Below, one piece after another: positions 9,960 through 21,179 of a stretch of DNA of 21,179 bases. The position numbers and the translations under genes were made by a program. The notes beneath the pieces are model-generated. The model saw nothing but the letters and a program-made list of their open reading frames with translations. It had not been told where the DNA came from and did no database searches. Source of the DNA: Didymodactylos carnosus (taxonomy: Eukaryota > Rotifera > Eurotatoria > Philodinida > Philodinidae); NCBI GenBank assembly GCA_905250885.1, contig CAJNOQ010003160.1, forward strand, positions 1 to 21,179, written 5' to 3'. The stretch's first letter is position 1, and the number at the start of each line of letters is the position of its first letter.

Positions 9960-10199
9960 ATGAAAATGCCCTCTAACTTGAATAATGGTCAGACGTTGAT
10001 CAAATACCAAAACCCCATACCAACAATGTATCCTTACGATTGGTATATCTTTCTATTATATTCATCAGATCATGAATTAAAATGTACAAATTATACTAGA
10101 AATCCATTTCCAGTAGTTAATCTTGTACAGACAAACCAATTACAGTTAATTGCATCCAATTATCTCATGTGCATTAATCATGCGTTAGATGGAGAATAG
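9960..10199 (+). CDS. 79-aa hypothetical open frame, possible exon remnant
   Basis: The frame opens with ATG at 9960 and reads MKMPSNLNNGQTLIKY, later YPYDWYIFLLYSSDHELK and NPFPVVNLVQTNQ. The residue mix (Pro, Asp, Trp, Cys and a possible N-glycosylation site NYT) looks more like real protein than random AT-rich DNA. I recognise no family. It lies just downstream of the possible membrane-protein relic and could be part of the same decayed gene. Confidence 0.22.
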   Translation: MKMPSNLNNGQTLIKYQNPIPTMYPYDWYIFLLYSSDHELKCTNYTRNPFPVVNLVQTNQLQLIASNYLMCINHALDGE

Positions 10200-10320
10200 A
10201 AGCATTTTTCTTCTTCCAAATGACTGAAATATTTTCGAAGATGAAAATTAAGATACCTTAAGAATTTTAAAGTATTGTTATAAAACGTTGAGACTTAAGA
10301 TATTTAGAATTCTTATTAAT

Positions 10321-10500
10321 GGGAAATTAAAACTGCTCAAAAATGTTTCATTATGATGCCAAAATGTAGGCAATTTTGTGTAGATTTTATTTCTGTATTC
10401 CTTTCAAAATAAGCATTTGTGCAGTGTTTACAGCAATAAAAGTACTAAAAGACGTCAAAAGTTGAATTGCTCAAACGCAAATTTAGAAAAATTTCAAATG
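10321..10500 (+). pseudogene. Ankyrin-like fragment, + copy
   Basis: About 180 bases match the reverse complement of 10950-11130 with substitutions and small indels, so this is a second, inverted copy of the same gene fragment. Aligned to that copy it would read QFCVDFIS, then after a shift KISICAVFTAIKVLKDVK, with stops soon after. It is too broken to encode a product. Similarity to the other copy ends on both sides, so it is a partial duplicate. Confidence 0.6.
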
Positions 10501-10849
10501 ACTTGTTTAACTGATTATGGTTTCAGTGGTGAATAATAGAGAATTTGTCCGTGTGTCTAGTACTGTATTTGTTCTTACATACTTGTTTGTATCTGTTTGT
10601 AAAAGCCGAAACTTTTAGAGGAGATAGTCGAATCAATGTGATGATACTTTTGTTGAAACTCGTCTCAAAAGTATGGATAAGACAAATTATTTTTTATTAT
10701 ACCAAAAGCTGCACAATTTTAAATTCTATAAAATATCTTGCTTTTCAGAGGCTGAGTCATTTAAATAACAAGTATTTGAATTAAAATGCTTTTGTAGCTG
10801 AAGCAAGGTGAATGGTTGGCAAAAGACCATATATTTTAAATGGTTTTCA
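10501..10849. other. Spacer between inverted ankyrin-like copies
   Basis: It contains a 79-codon open frame (10545-10784, +) of hydrophobic composition without recognisable features, which I treat as chance. Nothing else is supported. Confidence 0.4.
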
Positions 10850-11336
10850 TTATCGCAAAACACTGGCTATCTGAAAATTTCGTTCTGCGATAGAAAAACT
10901 TAAGACTGAATATACGTTTCTAGTGCCGTCTTCGGATCGCGCAACGAAACTATTGGACAACTGAAAATTGCATTTCAATCTAACCAAGTGCTGGACTATT
11001 TCAACGTCTTCCAGTACTTTTATTGCTGCAAACAGTGCACAAATGCTTATTTTGCAAGAAATAAAGTCTACACAAAATTCCCTACCTTTTGACATCGCAA
11101 CCAAACTTTTTAAGCAGCTTTAACTTAGGAAAAAAGCCATCACAACAGCCAGTTATTTGACCTACCCACCCATTATTAACTACCTTATACATGTAAACAG
11201 CATGACAAATAATAGTAGCCATCATTCCTATCTGAACCATCCGTATTTCGTTGCCAGTACCCTGTAAAATAATTCCAATGCGGCACTGATCAGTATCACA
11301 TTGACATGCCAAAACCATGCCGCATTGCCTCGGCAC
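10850..11336 (-). pseudogene. Ankyrin-repeat-like gene fragment, frameshifted
   Basis: Two overlapping - strand frames join across a frameshift near 11090. The first (11336 to 11082) begins MPRQCGMVLACQCDTDQC and ends KLKLLKKFGCDVKR, close to the end of an ankyrin repeat (LLLKYGADVN). The second (11104 to 10850) contains ICALFAAIKVLEDVEIVQHL followed by VRLKCN, then DGTRNVYSVLSFSIAERNFQ, each resembling the helix-turn-helix of degenerate ankyrin repeats. Ankyrin repeats are protein-binding scaffolds. A partial inverted copy lies at 10321-10500. No intact gene is present. The family call rests on repeat-like spacing and residue pattern and is moderate. Confidence 0.45.
11277..11326. repeat. 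Short inverted repeat AATGCGGCA / TGCCGCATT
   Basis: The 9-bp arms 11277-11285 and 11318-11326 are perfect reverse complements around a 32-base loop. It falls in the 5' part of the ankyrin-like relic. It could be coincidental. Confidence 0.4.
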
Positions 11337-11454
11337 TTCTCTTATGAGAAGGAAAAGATGAAGTCAGAAATACATTCGAAATATTAAAAGTATACTGTGG
11401 TGTTAATATAGACAGAAATTGATAAAACAAAATGGTGATTGAAAACAAAACTTC

Positions 11455-11544
11455 GGCACGGGTGCGAGATTTTTACATTCGTTCTGGCACCGATGCGCAT
11501 CAGTGCCCAGAAAAAAATTATCCGGCACCGGTGCGCATCCGTGC
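11455..11544. repeat. Degenerate GC-rich tandem unit (GGCACCGGTGCGCATC)
   Basis: Two 21-bp units at 11486-11506 and 11524-11544 share 19 bases, and a shorter third copy starts at 11455 (GGCACGGGTGCGAGA). The units contain the self-complementary core GCACCGGTGC. They stand out against the AT-rich flanks and lie in a 71-codon open frame (11432-11647, +) with no recognisable domain. Confidence 0.6.
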
Positions 11545-11647
11545 ACAACCAGTGCTGATAAAATATTTTTTTGGTATAGAAAATATTTATCTTGTTGTAG
11601 AAAATGTTAAGTATTCTATTGTCAATAGTTTTAGGTATGCTAGGTAG

Positions 11648-12687
11648 TTTATTACTTTTTATTATGTTAAATTAAAATATATCCGAAACAATCAGTATCA
11701 TTCTATTTTGTTGCTATAAGGTATGTTGTTGCTCAAGTGAAGCAAGAAATGCATTACGTAGAAATGATTGAAAAAAATCTTTTTTACTGAAAATACGTCA
11801 AGTTTCTTGTATATACACTTCAGATCTGAGTGCACAGATCGAATCAGGTTAAGATCACGCGAATTCCAATTGATACATAGTTCTGGTAACTATTGACTCG
11901 TCTTACTTCTTTTTTTTCTAGACTGAGAGTACGACAGTCTCTAGAAAGTTAATTAAGAAATAACTAGCTTACACAGCCAATACACGTATTATTTTCACAA
12001 TTCAAACTAATCTCATGCTTCAAATTCTAGAGATAGTAACCATAGTTTAACAAAAGAAATAAAAAGAAAAAAAAGCAATTACGAGAAGACATACAAAGTA
12101 CATACATTTTGTTTTTCTATACGAAATGCCTTTTCACCCCTCACCTGTTTTCGATAGCTATTACAGTATTATTCATCATAATGCGTACACAAACAACTTA
12201 TACATTCCTCTCGTGAAAAATAAGAACTACGCCCATGACGTAAATCTATCTCACATTTAAAGAGATTTAGCTTTCTATCCAATCGTTGTAATAGGTATTT
12301 TCAATTGATAACTAAGACATACGAGTAGAAATGTGGAGCCAAAGCAGTTATGGTAAACATTTCAGCTGTTGAGACTTTTTGCTTTTCAAACATACAACTT
12401 TTATTCACTTTTGTTTCATTTTTATACAGGAGAATGATTGAGTCAGACAGCCAAAGATAAAATTAAAAATGAAAGGATAAGAGTACAAACTATACAATAG
12501 AAAAAAAATATTCGTATTTGAATCTGATGTTAAAAAGAGAGAGAAAAAACCCAGGGTAACATGAAACTGTTTTTATATTGCATATACTTCTCTACAGAAG
12601 TAGAATAGCATCGAGAAACAACAAAAAACAGAACAGTCAAGTTAATATGAGAAAAGCAATAAGCTTTAGATTTGTAAAAAGGTAGTT
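11648..12687. other. AT-rich intergenic region downstream of beta-tubulin
   Basis: No open frame, repeat or RNA gene that I can support. It separates the ankyrin-like relic from the 3' end of the tubulin gene. Confidence 0.5.
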
Positions 12688-12693
12688 TTTATT
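12688..12693 (-). promoter_or_regulatory. Candidate poly(A) signal AATAAA for beta-tubulin
   Basis: Reverse complement AATAAA lies about 25 bases beyond the tubulin stop codon. If used, the 3' UTR would be unusually short. Confidence 0.45.
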
Positions 12694-12715
12694 ATTGTTT
12701 GATCTTTTTTTTTGT

Positions 12716-15825
<3,110 letters not shown>

Positions 15826-16690
15826 AATTAATTTGTTTCAAGTAAAATAAATTTATGAATGTTTAATGGTTGTCGTTAGTATAGTCTACTCTTCTCTCTC
15901 TGTGTAAAACGAATGAATGAGTTGTATTGCAGTTCTGAAGATAAAGTTTTTTTTCTTCTTTGTTGTGTACACATACTATACTCTATTGCATCCAATATGT
16001 TGGCAATGGTAACATGGGACGGAACTGACGAAGAAAAAAAAAGAAACGAAGAGAAGATCATAAATGTTTTGGAGCATATTTGCCATCGATGTATACATAC
16101 GTATAACAAACATTGAAACTCTATGGTAAAGATGTGAAAATGACTCACTTCTCATAACAAATTCAAAAAATACAATCCTGACACCAAGCTTCACAACGAG
16201 GTCATAAAGTTCATTACCACAACAAAGACGTTTTCAATTAAAAGTGAACTTACATTAAGTTTCAGAATGGATATCATTTTGTCATTTGCAACAGATGTGA
16301 CCTAACAACGTTTGGGCAATAAGCTGTGTCAGGTTGTCTTTGTGAACTTCCGTCTTTTAGACGCTTGTCCCATGAAAAAAATCTCAGTGTGGCAGTATTA
16401 ATATTCAAATATCTCTAGGTTTAAGAGAATCCTGGTTTTATGTCCGACTTCCACTCATTGGGCTTAGAATCAAGTTACTAAAAGTGCTAGATGTTATATT
16501 TTTATTTTCTGCACATACATCGAGATTAAACCATTTATGTATCTTTGAAACTGTTAATTCACTCTTCTTGTTACGAACATTATAAAATGTGTCGTAAAGA
16601 CGATGTAAGTTAAACTTAAATTTTTATCACTATTCTTGACACGCGTTTGTTTTTATTTCCTGTTTGCTACTGCGATATACAAGACCACCA
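15826..16690. other. Upstream flank of beta-tubulin and spacer
   Basis: The first few hundred bases probably include the tubulin promoter and 5' UTR on the - strand. No TATA box or initiator is clear. Overlapping open frames on both strands at 15876-16194 are low-complexity shadows of each other with no domain. Confidence 0.45.
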
Positions 16691-16699
16691 TGCCCATTT

Positions 16700-17165
16700 T
16701 CAGATCTCATGTTCGTTCGTATATGGACGATTATATGAGTATGTCAAACATCCGTTCGTAAGACTAATGGCAATCAACGCATAATTACCGCACTATCTCA
16801 TCTTACGGCCTTACAAAGCGGTGTTGGGCGGCATGTAGTCTTTTCGGTAATACATAAGATTATCTTTGCAGATAAATTTAGGTACTGTCCTATGTTTGGT
16901 CCTGCTGAATCCCCCTCGCTTCTTGCCTTTATTCATAGGCGCAGTGGGAAAGTGTCTTTGAAATATTTAATCCTTGGATCTGAAAGAGAATGTGTTTCTA
17001 CCGTGGAACTTATAGTATCTGAAACACCGGCTGACAGCTGCTAATCCGAGCGAGAAGGCCGCGGAGATGTTCGCAATAAACAGCACATATATTGAGGTAT
17101 ATTTGTGCAAAGGCGCACTTTTGATTTTTCGCGCAGTGTCTCGATCATTGCCCACTATTTATGTA
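16700..17165 (+). pseudogene. GC-richer coding-like relic, unidentified
   Basis: One + frame is open from about 16735 to a stop near 17041 (about 100 codons) without an early ATG. It includes RKTNGNQRIITALSHL, KFRYCPMFGPAESPSLLAF and LKYLILGSERECVSTVEL. The same frame continues after two stops with coding-like sequence to about 17165. Base composition is distinctly richer in G and C than the flanks, as in the real exons here. I do not recognise the family. A - strand reading (16967-17155, 62 codons) is a competing but weaker frame. Confidence 0.35.
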
Positions 17166-17641
17166 GGAGGGCGAGGACTTTCTCAATAATCGAAAATTTT
17201 GTTGGTTTCGTACAGCGAAAGGTTATTGTTACATTAGTTTTTCGTACCGTTTCTATAGGTAAAGATTAATCTAACTCAACGAAAACCTTTCATATGTGCG
17301 ATTATTTGCGCTTTAGATTTCTTATCACAATGTCCGACTAGAAATGTCATAGTAAACCAAATGAAGATGTTTAGTGTTCTAGAAAGATGTCCCTCTCTTG
17401 CAGTGTATCAACCACTGATCTACAAACGAGGCACACTAAAGTCAGCAATCGGTCATCAACTGATAAATTATTAGTTAACTATATACTGTATCTAGAATTA
17501 AATATTATATGCTCTTGATATGATTTATTTATTTTTTTCTTTCATTCTACAAGAGAAAATTAACCACTTAACTTTCATTCTTCATACTCGTTTAAGTAAT
17601 TCTAGCATCTTCTGAGGGGCACCGATACAAACAGTTGTAGT
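17166..17641. other. AT-rich spacer, nothing recognised
   Basis: No gene, repeat or RNA signature that I can support. Confidence 0.5.
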
Positions 17642-17756
17642 ATGGTAACCAGGGGTCTCAAATTGGGTGACTCATACAGAACAGAGCAAAAGAATCACCA
17701 TGACAGTCCTTTGTTGTCTCCCATGAATCACCGAATTTGAGACCTCTGATTGTAAC
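17642..17756. mobile_element. hAT-like MITE (17650-17748) with 8-bp target duplication
   Basis: The 99-bp element begins CAGGGGTCTCAAATTGGGTG. Its right end is the reverse complement CAGAGGTCTCAAATTCGGTG, so the terminal repeats match at about 18 of 20 positions. It is flanked by ATGGTAAC (17642-17649) and ATTGTAAC (17749-17756), an 8-bp duplication with one difference. CAGGG-type ends and 8-bp duplications are hallmarks of hAT DNA transposons. It has no coding capacity and would need a transposase supplied in trans. Confidence 0.85.
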
Positions 17757-18083
17757 GATGAAACGTTCATGTAGTTCTACTCGTACATATTCTGTGAACT
17801 AGACATGCACCGATTATAATCGATAAATCTCGCTATTTTTCTGAAACGGACTGCATGAAAAGTATCCATATTCAAATTTTTCTAACAACTCGGTTTTGTA
17901 GAGCAAATATTTTTCTACAAGATGAACCATGGTGAAAGTCTTCATGTTTTCTATTTCTACCATAATGGCTTTTCGACGAAGAGTCTTAAATCGGGTATAA
18001 CCGATCATCAGTCTTTTAAAAAATATCATGACAATATTGATTCAAACTTTTTCCTAAAGTTCTTTTTTGTGATATTCCAAATA
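17757..18083. other. Spacer between two DNA transposon remnants
   Basis: Two overlapping open frames on opposite strands (about 70 codons each) show no domain and are treated as chance. Confidence 0.4.
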
Positions 18084-18352
18084 TACTGTAAAAAAACCGC
18101 ACGTTTTAACCCGACAGTTTAACCGTCAGATAACCTGACTCTTAAAACGTCAAAACTGTAGAGATAGCTTAGATGCTTAAAACGTCAGATTGCGAATCAT
18201 TCTTTAAAAAACAAACCCACCCTGACGTTTTAACCGTTCCAATCAGACGCCAAAATAGCGATTTTGAGCTTTTTCTCCGCCAAGTTGCGCAACCTGATGA
18301 AAAAAACGTTAAATCGGTTGAATCATCTGCGACTGTGTAAACAAAAAACATC

Positions 18353-18368
18353 CGACGCTTAAGCGTCG
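18353..18368. repeat. 16-bp perfect palindrome inside the 1.4-kb element
   Basis: CGACGCTTAAGCGTCG is fully self-complementary and lies just inside the left subterminal repeat block. It is followed by a short T run. Confidence 0.6.
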
Positions 18369-18866
18369 AGTTTTTCTTATTGGATGTTTAAAATGAATTA
18401 TTCTTTCTTTTATGCTTAAAATGTTTTAGCTTAACAGATCAAGTTGGATTTTTCAATGAAAATGCATAAAAATTTAGCAGTAAAATCAATGTGTTGCATA
18501 CTGCCCAAGGAAGGTTGTTAATCACAAAATAAATACTAAATTAGTTTTTTCGAAATGTTCAAAGAAATTAGATGCAAAGCAGAGAAATCTACCACCTAGT
18601 CAAGTAGAGATGATCGTTTTGCCAAAGAATAACCGGAGTGTCACTAGGTAAAATGTGAAGAAATCGCTGGTTCTTTTATAACGAGTTCAGACGTAATCTT
18701 AGAGGCTTGTTCACAAATATTTTTGCAAGGTCCGATTTACAAACAAATCAAAGCATAAAAAACTTATGTATTTTTATTACAACGACCTTGTTGTTGTGAA
18801 TAACAACAGAACAAGAAAAAAATAAACAAATATTACAGGAAAAAACATCAATAATTTGATAAATAT

Positions 18867-19087
18867 TTAATATTTTAAATTGAATAGAAATTCTAATTAG
18901 AAACTCTTTGTCGTTGTCGTTTTTTACAAGAAAAATCTCATATTTGGGATAAATACATTATTGTGGGAAGGATGGCATCGCTGTGAAATGTAAAATGTAT
19001 TTATTTGAAAAACAACGGATTTCTTCAAAAAACCGAGAACGACAAAGGGTTTCTTAATTAGAATCTTCATTTAATTTAAAATATTAA
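18867..19087. repeat. Nested fold-back inside the 1.4-kb element
   Basis: The left arm 18867 to about 18960 (starting TTAATATTTTAAATT) pairs with about 18994-19087, with substitutions and small indels. Shared blocks include CTTTGTCGTT and ATAAATACATT. The centre is near 18977. It could be the core of the host transposon or an element that inserted into it. Confidence 0.75.
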
Positions 19088-19717
19088 TTCAATGAATTCA
19101 GTCCAGGTAACATATATGCAAAGTACATAAACTAAGCCATTATATGCATCAATTTACATGCTAGAGATTTCCGAAATAAATAAATAAATCAAAGACATTT
19201 CCTTCCACTATTCTTTAGCAAGGTGTACCTTTTCAGACTCATACGCTGCCCAGTGGCTATTTCATTCCCTCAATACAAAATCATACAATGGTTTAAAACG
19301 TTCCAACGGAACGGTTAAAACGTCATGTTGACCTAGCGTTTTAACTGTGAAGTTAAGCATCAGATTTTGACGGCTGTTTCGAAAACACAGCAAAAAGTGT
19401 TGCCAAATGGCAACATCAGGCTGGAAAGGGTTAAACTAGCAGGTTAGCATGGTTAAAGCGTGTGTTTTTCTTACTGTGTAGCTGTTGTAGTATACTGACA
19501 TGATCTACAAGATGCGATACTTCACTGTTTTTCTTCTTGTATTCTCTTCATACAATAAATTGTTGTAGAATTTGTTTCGATTTGATTCAGATTATGACTC
19601 GATAGCGTTAAAGTTATAACAGCGCCTATTGCTCGGCGCAATGTAACCATTGCTTGGTGTAATTGCCCATCAGTTTTGATCCGTCAGCCATATTAATGAT
19701 CAAATAATCAAATATTA

Positions 19718-20484
19718 ATGGAATTAAGCTTCTTACTGGTTTTAGGAGTACTTCAATTTAATACTAATGCAAGTAGGAAAACATCGAACAAATCACATCA
19801 TACATATCTTTTTGGATTGTTCTTTCTTTGTTTCTTGTTTAGATGTATTTGGTCAGTTACCGGCAAATTATATACTATTTTTGGCTCCACATGAACGAGG
19901 ACACTTGAATCCCATCTTAGAAATTGCGAAACAGTTAACATTTAGCGATAAAATAAAAGAATATGATGTTATCGTGGCTGTACCATCATTGGCCGATGTC
20001 AAAGTGGCAAAATGGGTAACAAATGAAGGTTTACAATATTTGGAAGCTGGTACATCAAATATAACGTTAGAAAATATGCACAACTTCGCCCTTTATTCAC
20101 AGAAAAAAGCAAATTATTTTGGTAAGAAATATGCAGAAAGCATGAGCAATAATCTTGAAGAATATATTCGCGAATTTCTCTGGCGCTGTAGACAAAGCAG
20201 AGAATCTATAAAAAAAACCATTTAGTGTTAATTTTCGTTTTTCACCATTTTATCTTCACAACCTTTTCATTGTAGGTTTTTTATACTGGATGGCTACGAT
20301 ATTCCATGACTCGAACTTGGTAGCTTATACCACATTACTACCTCTACTGATCTCATTTCCACCTCGTTTAATAGTATTTGACATGATGATGGTATGGTCA
20401 GTAGATTTAATTCAACGGTTACAGATACCTGGTATCCTCGTATGTCCATTTGTTATTGATTCTCTCAATTTACGTTCAATTTGA
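19718..20484 (+). pseudogene. UGT: UDP-glycosyltransferase, N-terminal half, truncated
   Basis: Exons 19718-19772, 19843-20187 and 20276-20484 are joined by introns of 70 and 88 bp, both with GTAG-starting donors, giving about 202 aa. Residues 1-18 (MELSFLLVLGVLQFNTNA) form a signal peptide expected to send the product to the ER lumen. APHERGHLNP (33-42) is the UGT N-terminal motif, and His39 is the likely catalytic base. RLIVFDMMMVWSVDL and QIPGILVCPF match the later part of the acceptor-binding domain. The frame ends at a TGA inside a palindrome, before the nucleotide-sugar domain. An opposite-strand UGT C-terminal half starts there. The second donor is inferred; reading straight through instead ends at a TAG at 20223. 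A functional enzyme is unlikely. Confidence 0.82.
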
Positions 20485-20487
20485 ACG
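20473..20487. repeat. 15-bp palindrome at the junction of the UGT halves
   Basis: CGTTCAA, a central T, then TTGAACG: a perfect palindrome. The stop codons of the two convergent halves (TGA at 20482-20484 on +, TGA at 20476-20478 on -) both fall inside it. It marks the apparent rearrangement point. Confidence 0.85.
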
Positions 20488-21179
20488 ATAAATTTCTGGA
20501 TTACGTACAATTGTTTCTACTTTATAAACAATTTCATCTGGTGTAAAATTATCTTTGTCAATCAATAATGACGTACCTAAATTAGAAATAAACATAGTAA
20601 ATTTTGTCAATAAGCATTAGTTAAGCTTAACTAGGCATTATACTGCATTCACATATACCAAATATATTTGTATTACCTAATTGATGACTTCTAACAGCAA
20701 CTTGTATTTGATCAACAAACAATGGAAATGCTAACTGAGGTATTCCGTAGAAAATCGACTCATGCATCGAACCCATTCCACAATGATTTATATACAAACC
20801 ATGTTTTCTCATTGCTCGATGATTTAAAACAGATTTTTGTTGAACATAATCTTCTAATCGAAATGAGTTTGTATCATTTAATGGATTTTGTTTAAATAAA
20901 TTTTTACCTCTTGCCCATAAAATTCTTACATTTAAATGTTGATCATCGATTTGAATTCCTTGTTGAACAATTTGAACTAGACCTGTTGTTAGTTTATCTA
21001 ATTGATTTTGTATATATTCTGATCCAAACAGAAACTATTCATTTTTTCTGTAATTCTAACGAGGGAAGTACCCCAACTGATAAATCGCTTTTTCAACGAA
21101 ACCGAGTGGACTATAGGTAGTCGACGATGCTGATTCCGAATATCACCATGAATGCTGCTGCTAGGCCTTCAAAGACCGG
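20476..21179 (-). pseudogene. UGT: UDP-glycosyltransferase, C-terminal half, frameshifted
   Basis: Read on the - strand from the window end. SWGTSLVRITEKM corresponds to the SFGT-type segment that opens the sugar-nucleotide domain. A frameshift near 21030 shifts the reading frame to GSEYIQNQLDKLTTGLVQ. Next comes FRLEDYVQQKSVLNH (the W-PQ-like segment), then INHCGMGSMHESIFYG and IPQLAFPLFVDQIQVAVRS, the UGT signature with HCG for the usual HGG. A 100-bp GT-AG intron (20577-20676) leads to GTSLLIDKDNFTPDEI and NPEIYRSN, ending at a TGA at 20476-20478. One inserted base there would explain the loss of a following ERKLRES. The C-terminal membrane anchor is absent. It belongs to the same family as the + half, possibly the same ancestral gene. 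Confidence 0.82.

Larger units (their letters stand above)
18084..19478. mobile_element. 1.4-kb TA-flanked non-autonomous DNA transposon
   Basis: The left end TACTGTAAAAAAACCGCACG matches the reverse complement of the right end, CACAGTAAGAAAAACACACG, at 15 of 20 positions. Both then continue into TTTAACC. Both ends abut TA dinucleotides (18082-18083 and 19479-19480), as for Tc1/mariner-type insertion. Subterminal copies of the word (A)CGTTTTAACC face right in the left end (about 18101-18222) and appear inverted in the right end (about 19295-19455); GACGTTTTAACCGTTCC is shared by both. There is no transposase frame. A fold-back (18867-19087) is nested inside. Superfamily assignment is tentative. 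Confidence 0.72.

Noticed and set aside
10545..10784. 79-codon hydrophobic + frame
   Set aside because: Composition fits random AT-rich sequence and nothing matches a known family.
15876..16194. Three overlapping frames upstream of tubulin
   Set aside because: Mutually overlapping, low-complexity translations (Phe and Ser runs) without domains.
19868..20083. - strand 71-codon frame
   Set aside because: Shadow of the UGT N-terminal exon. Likewise 20911-21120 on + shadows the C-terminal half.

Overview
The window is AT-rich nuclear DNA of a small metazoan. It holds spliced animal genes with GT-AG introns, several of them only 55-70 bp long. Short introns, fold-back and terminal-inverted-repeat (TIR) elements, gene relics and a gene split into oppositely oriented halves together suggest a bdelloid rotifer such as Adineta or Rotaria. 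That assignment is an inference; no sequence seen here is uniquely diagnostic.

Two genes look intact. The first is a two-exon inward-rectifier potassium channel (3088-4293, +, 357 aa) with TIGYG filter, slide helix, two membrane helices and cytoplasmic domain. The second is an eight-exon beta-tubulin (12716-15825, -, 446 aa). All of its splice phases join cleanly, and it runs from MREI to a Glu/Gly-rich tail ending EEEQDNA.

At the right end is a broken UDP-glycosyltransferase (UGT) locus. A signal peptide and N-terminal half read on + (19718-20484). A C-terminal half with the nucleotide-sugar-binding region reads on - (about 20476-21179). They converge on a 15-bp palindrome at 20473-20487. 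The - half also has a frameshift and lacks the membrane anchor.

The rest is mostly non-coding and rich in inverted repeats: a 94-bp hairpin at the left edge beside a CAGTTA cluster; two fold-backs with arms over 110 bp (4961-5261 and 7359-7674); a 31-bp palindrome (6103-6133); a 99-bp hAT-like MITE with a near-perfect 8-bp target duplication (17650-17748); and a 1.4-kb TA-flanked element (18084-19478) with subterminal repeats and a nested fold-back.

Relics include a non-LTR retrotransposon 3' end on - (8025-8660), two inverted copies of an ankyrin-like fragment (10321-10500 + and 10850-11336 -), and a GC-richer coding-like stretch (about 16700-17165). The potassium channel, tubulin and UGT have no evident shared pathway. 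I see no tRNA, rRNA or CRISPR array and no clear multi-gene system; the novelty lies in the repeat architecture and the broken UGT.
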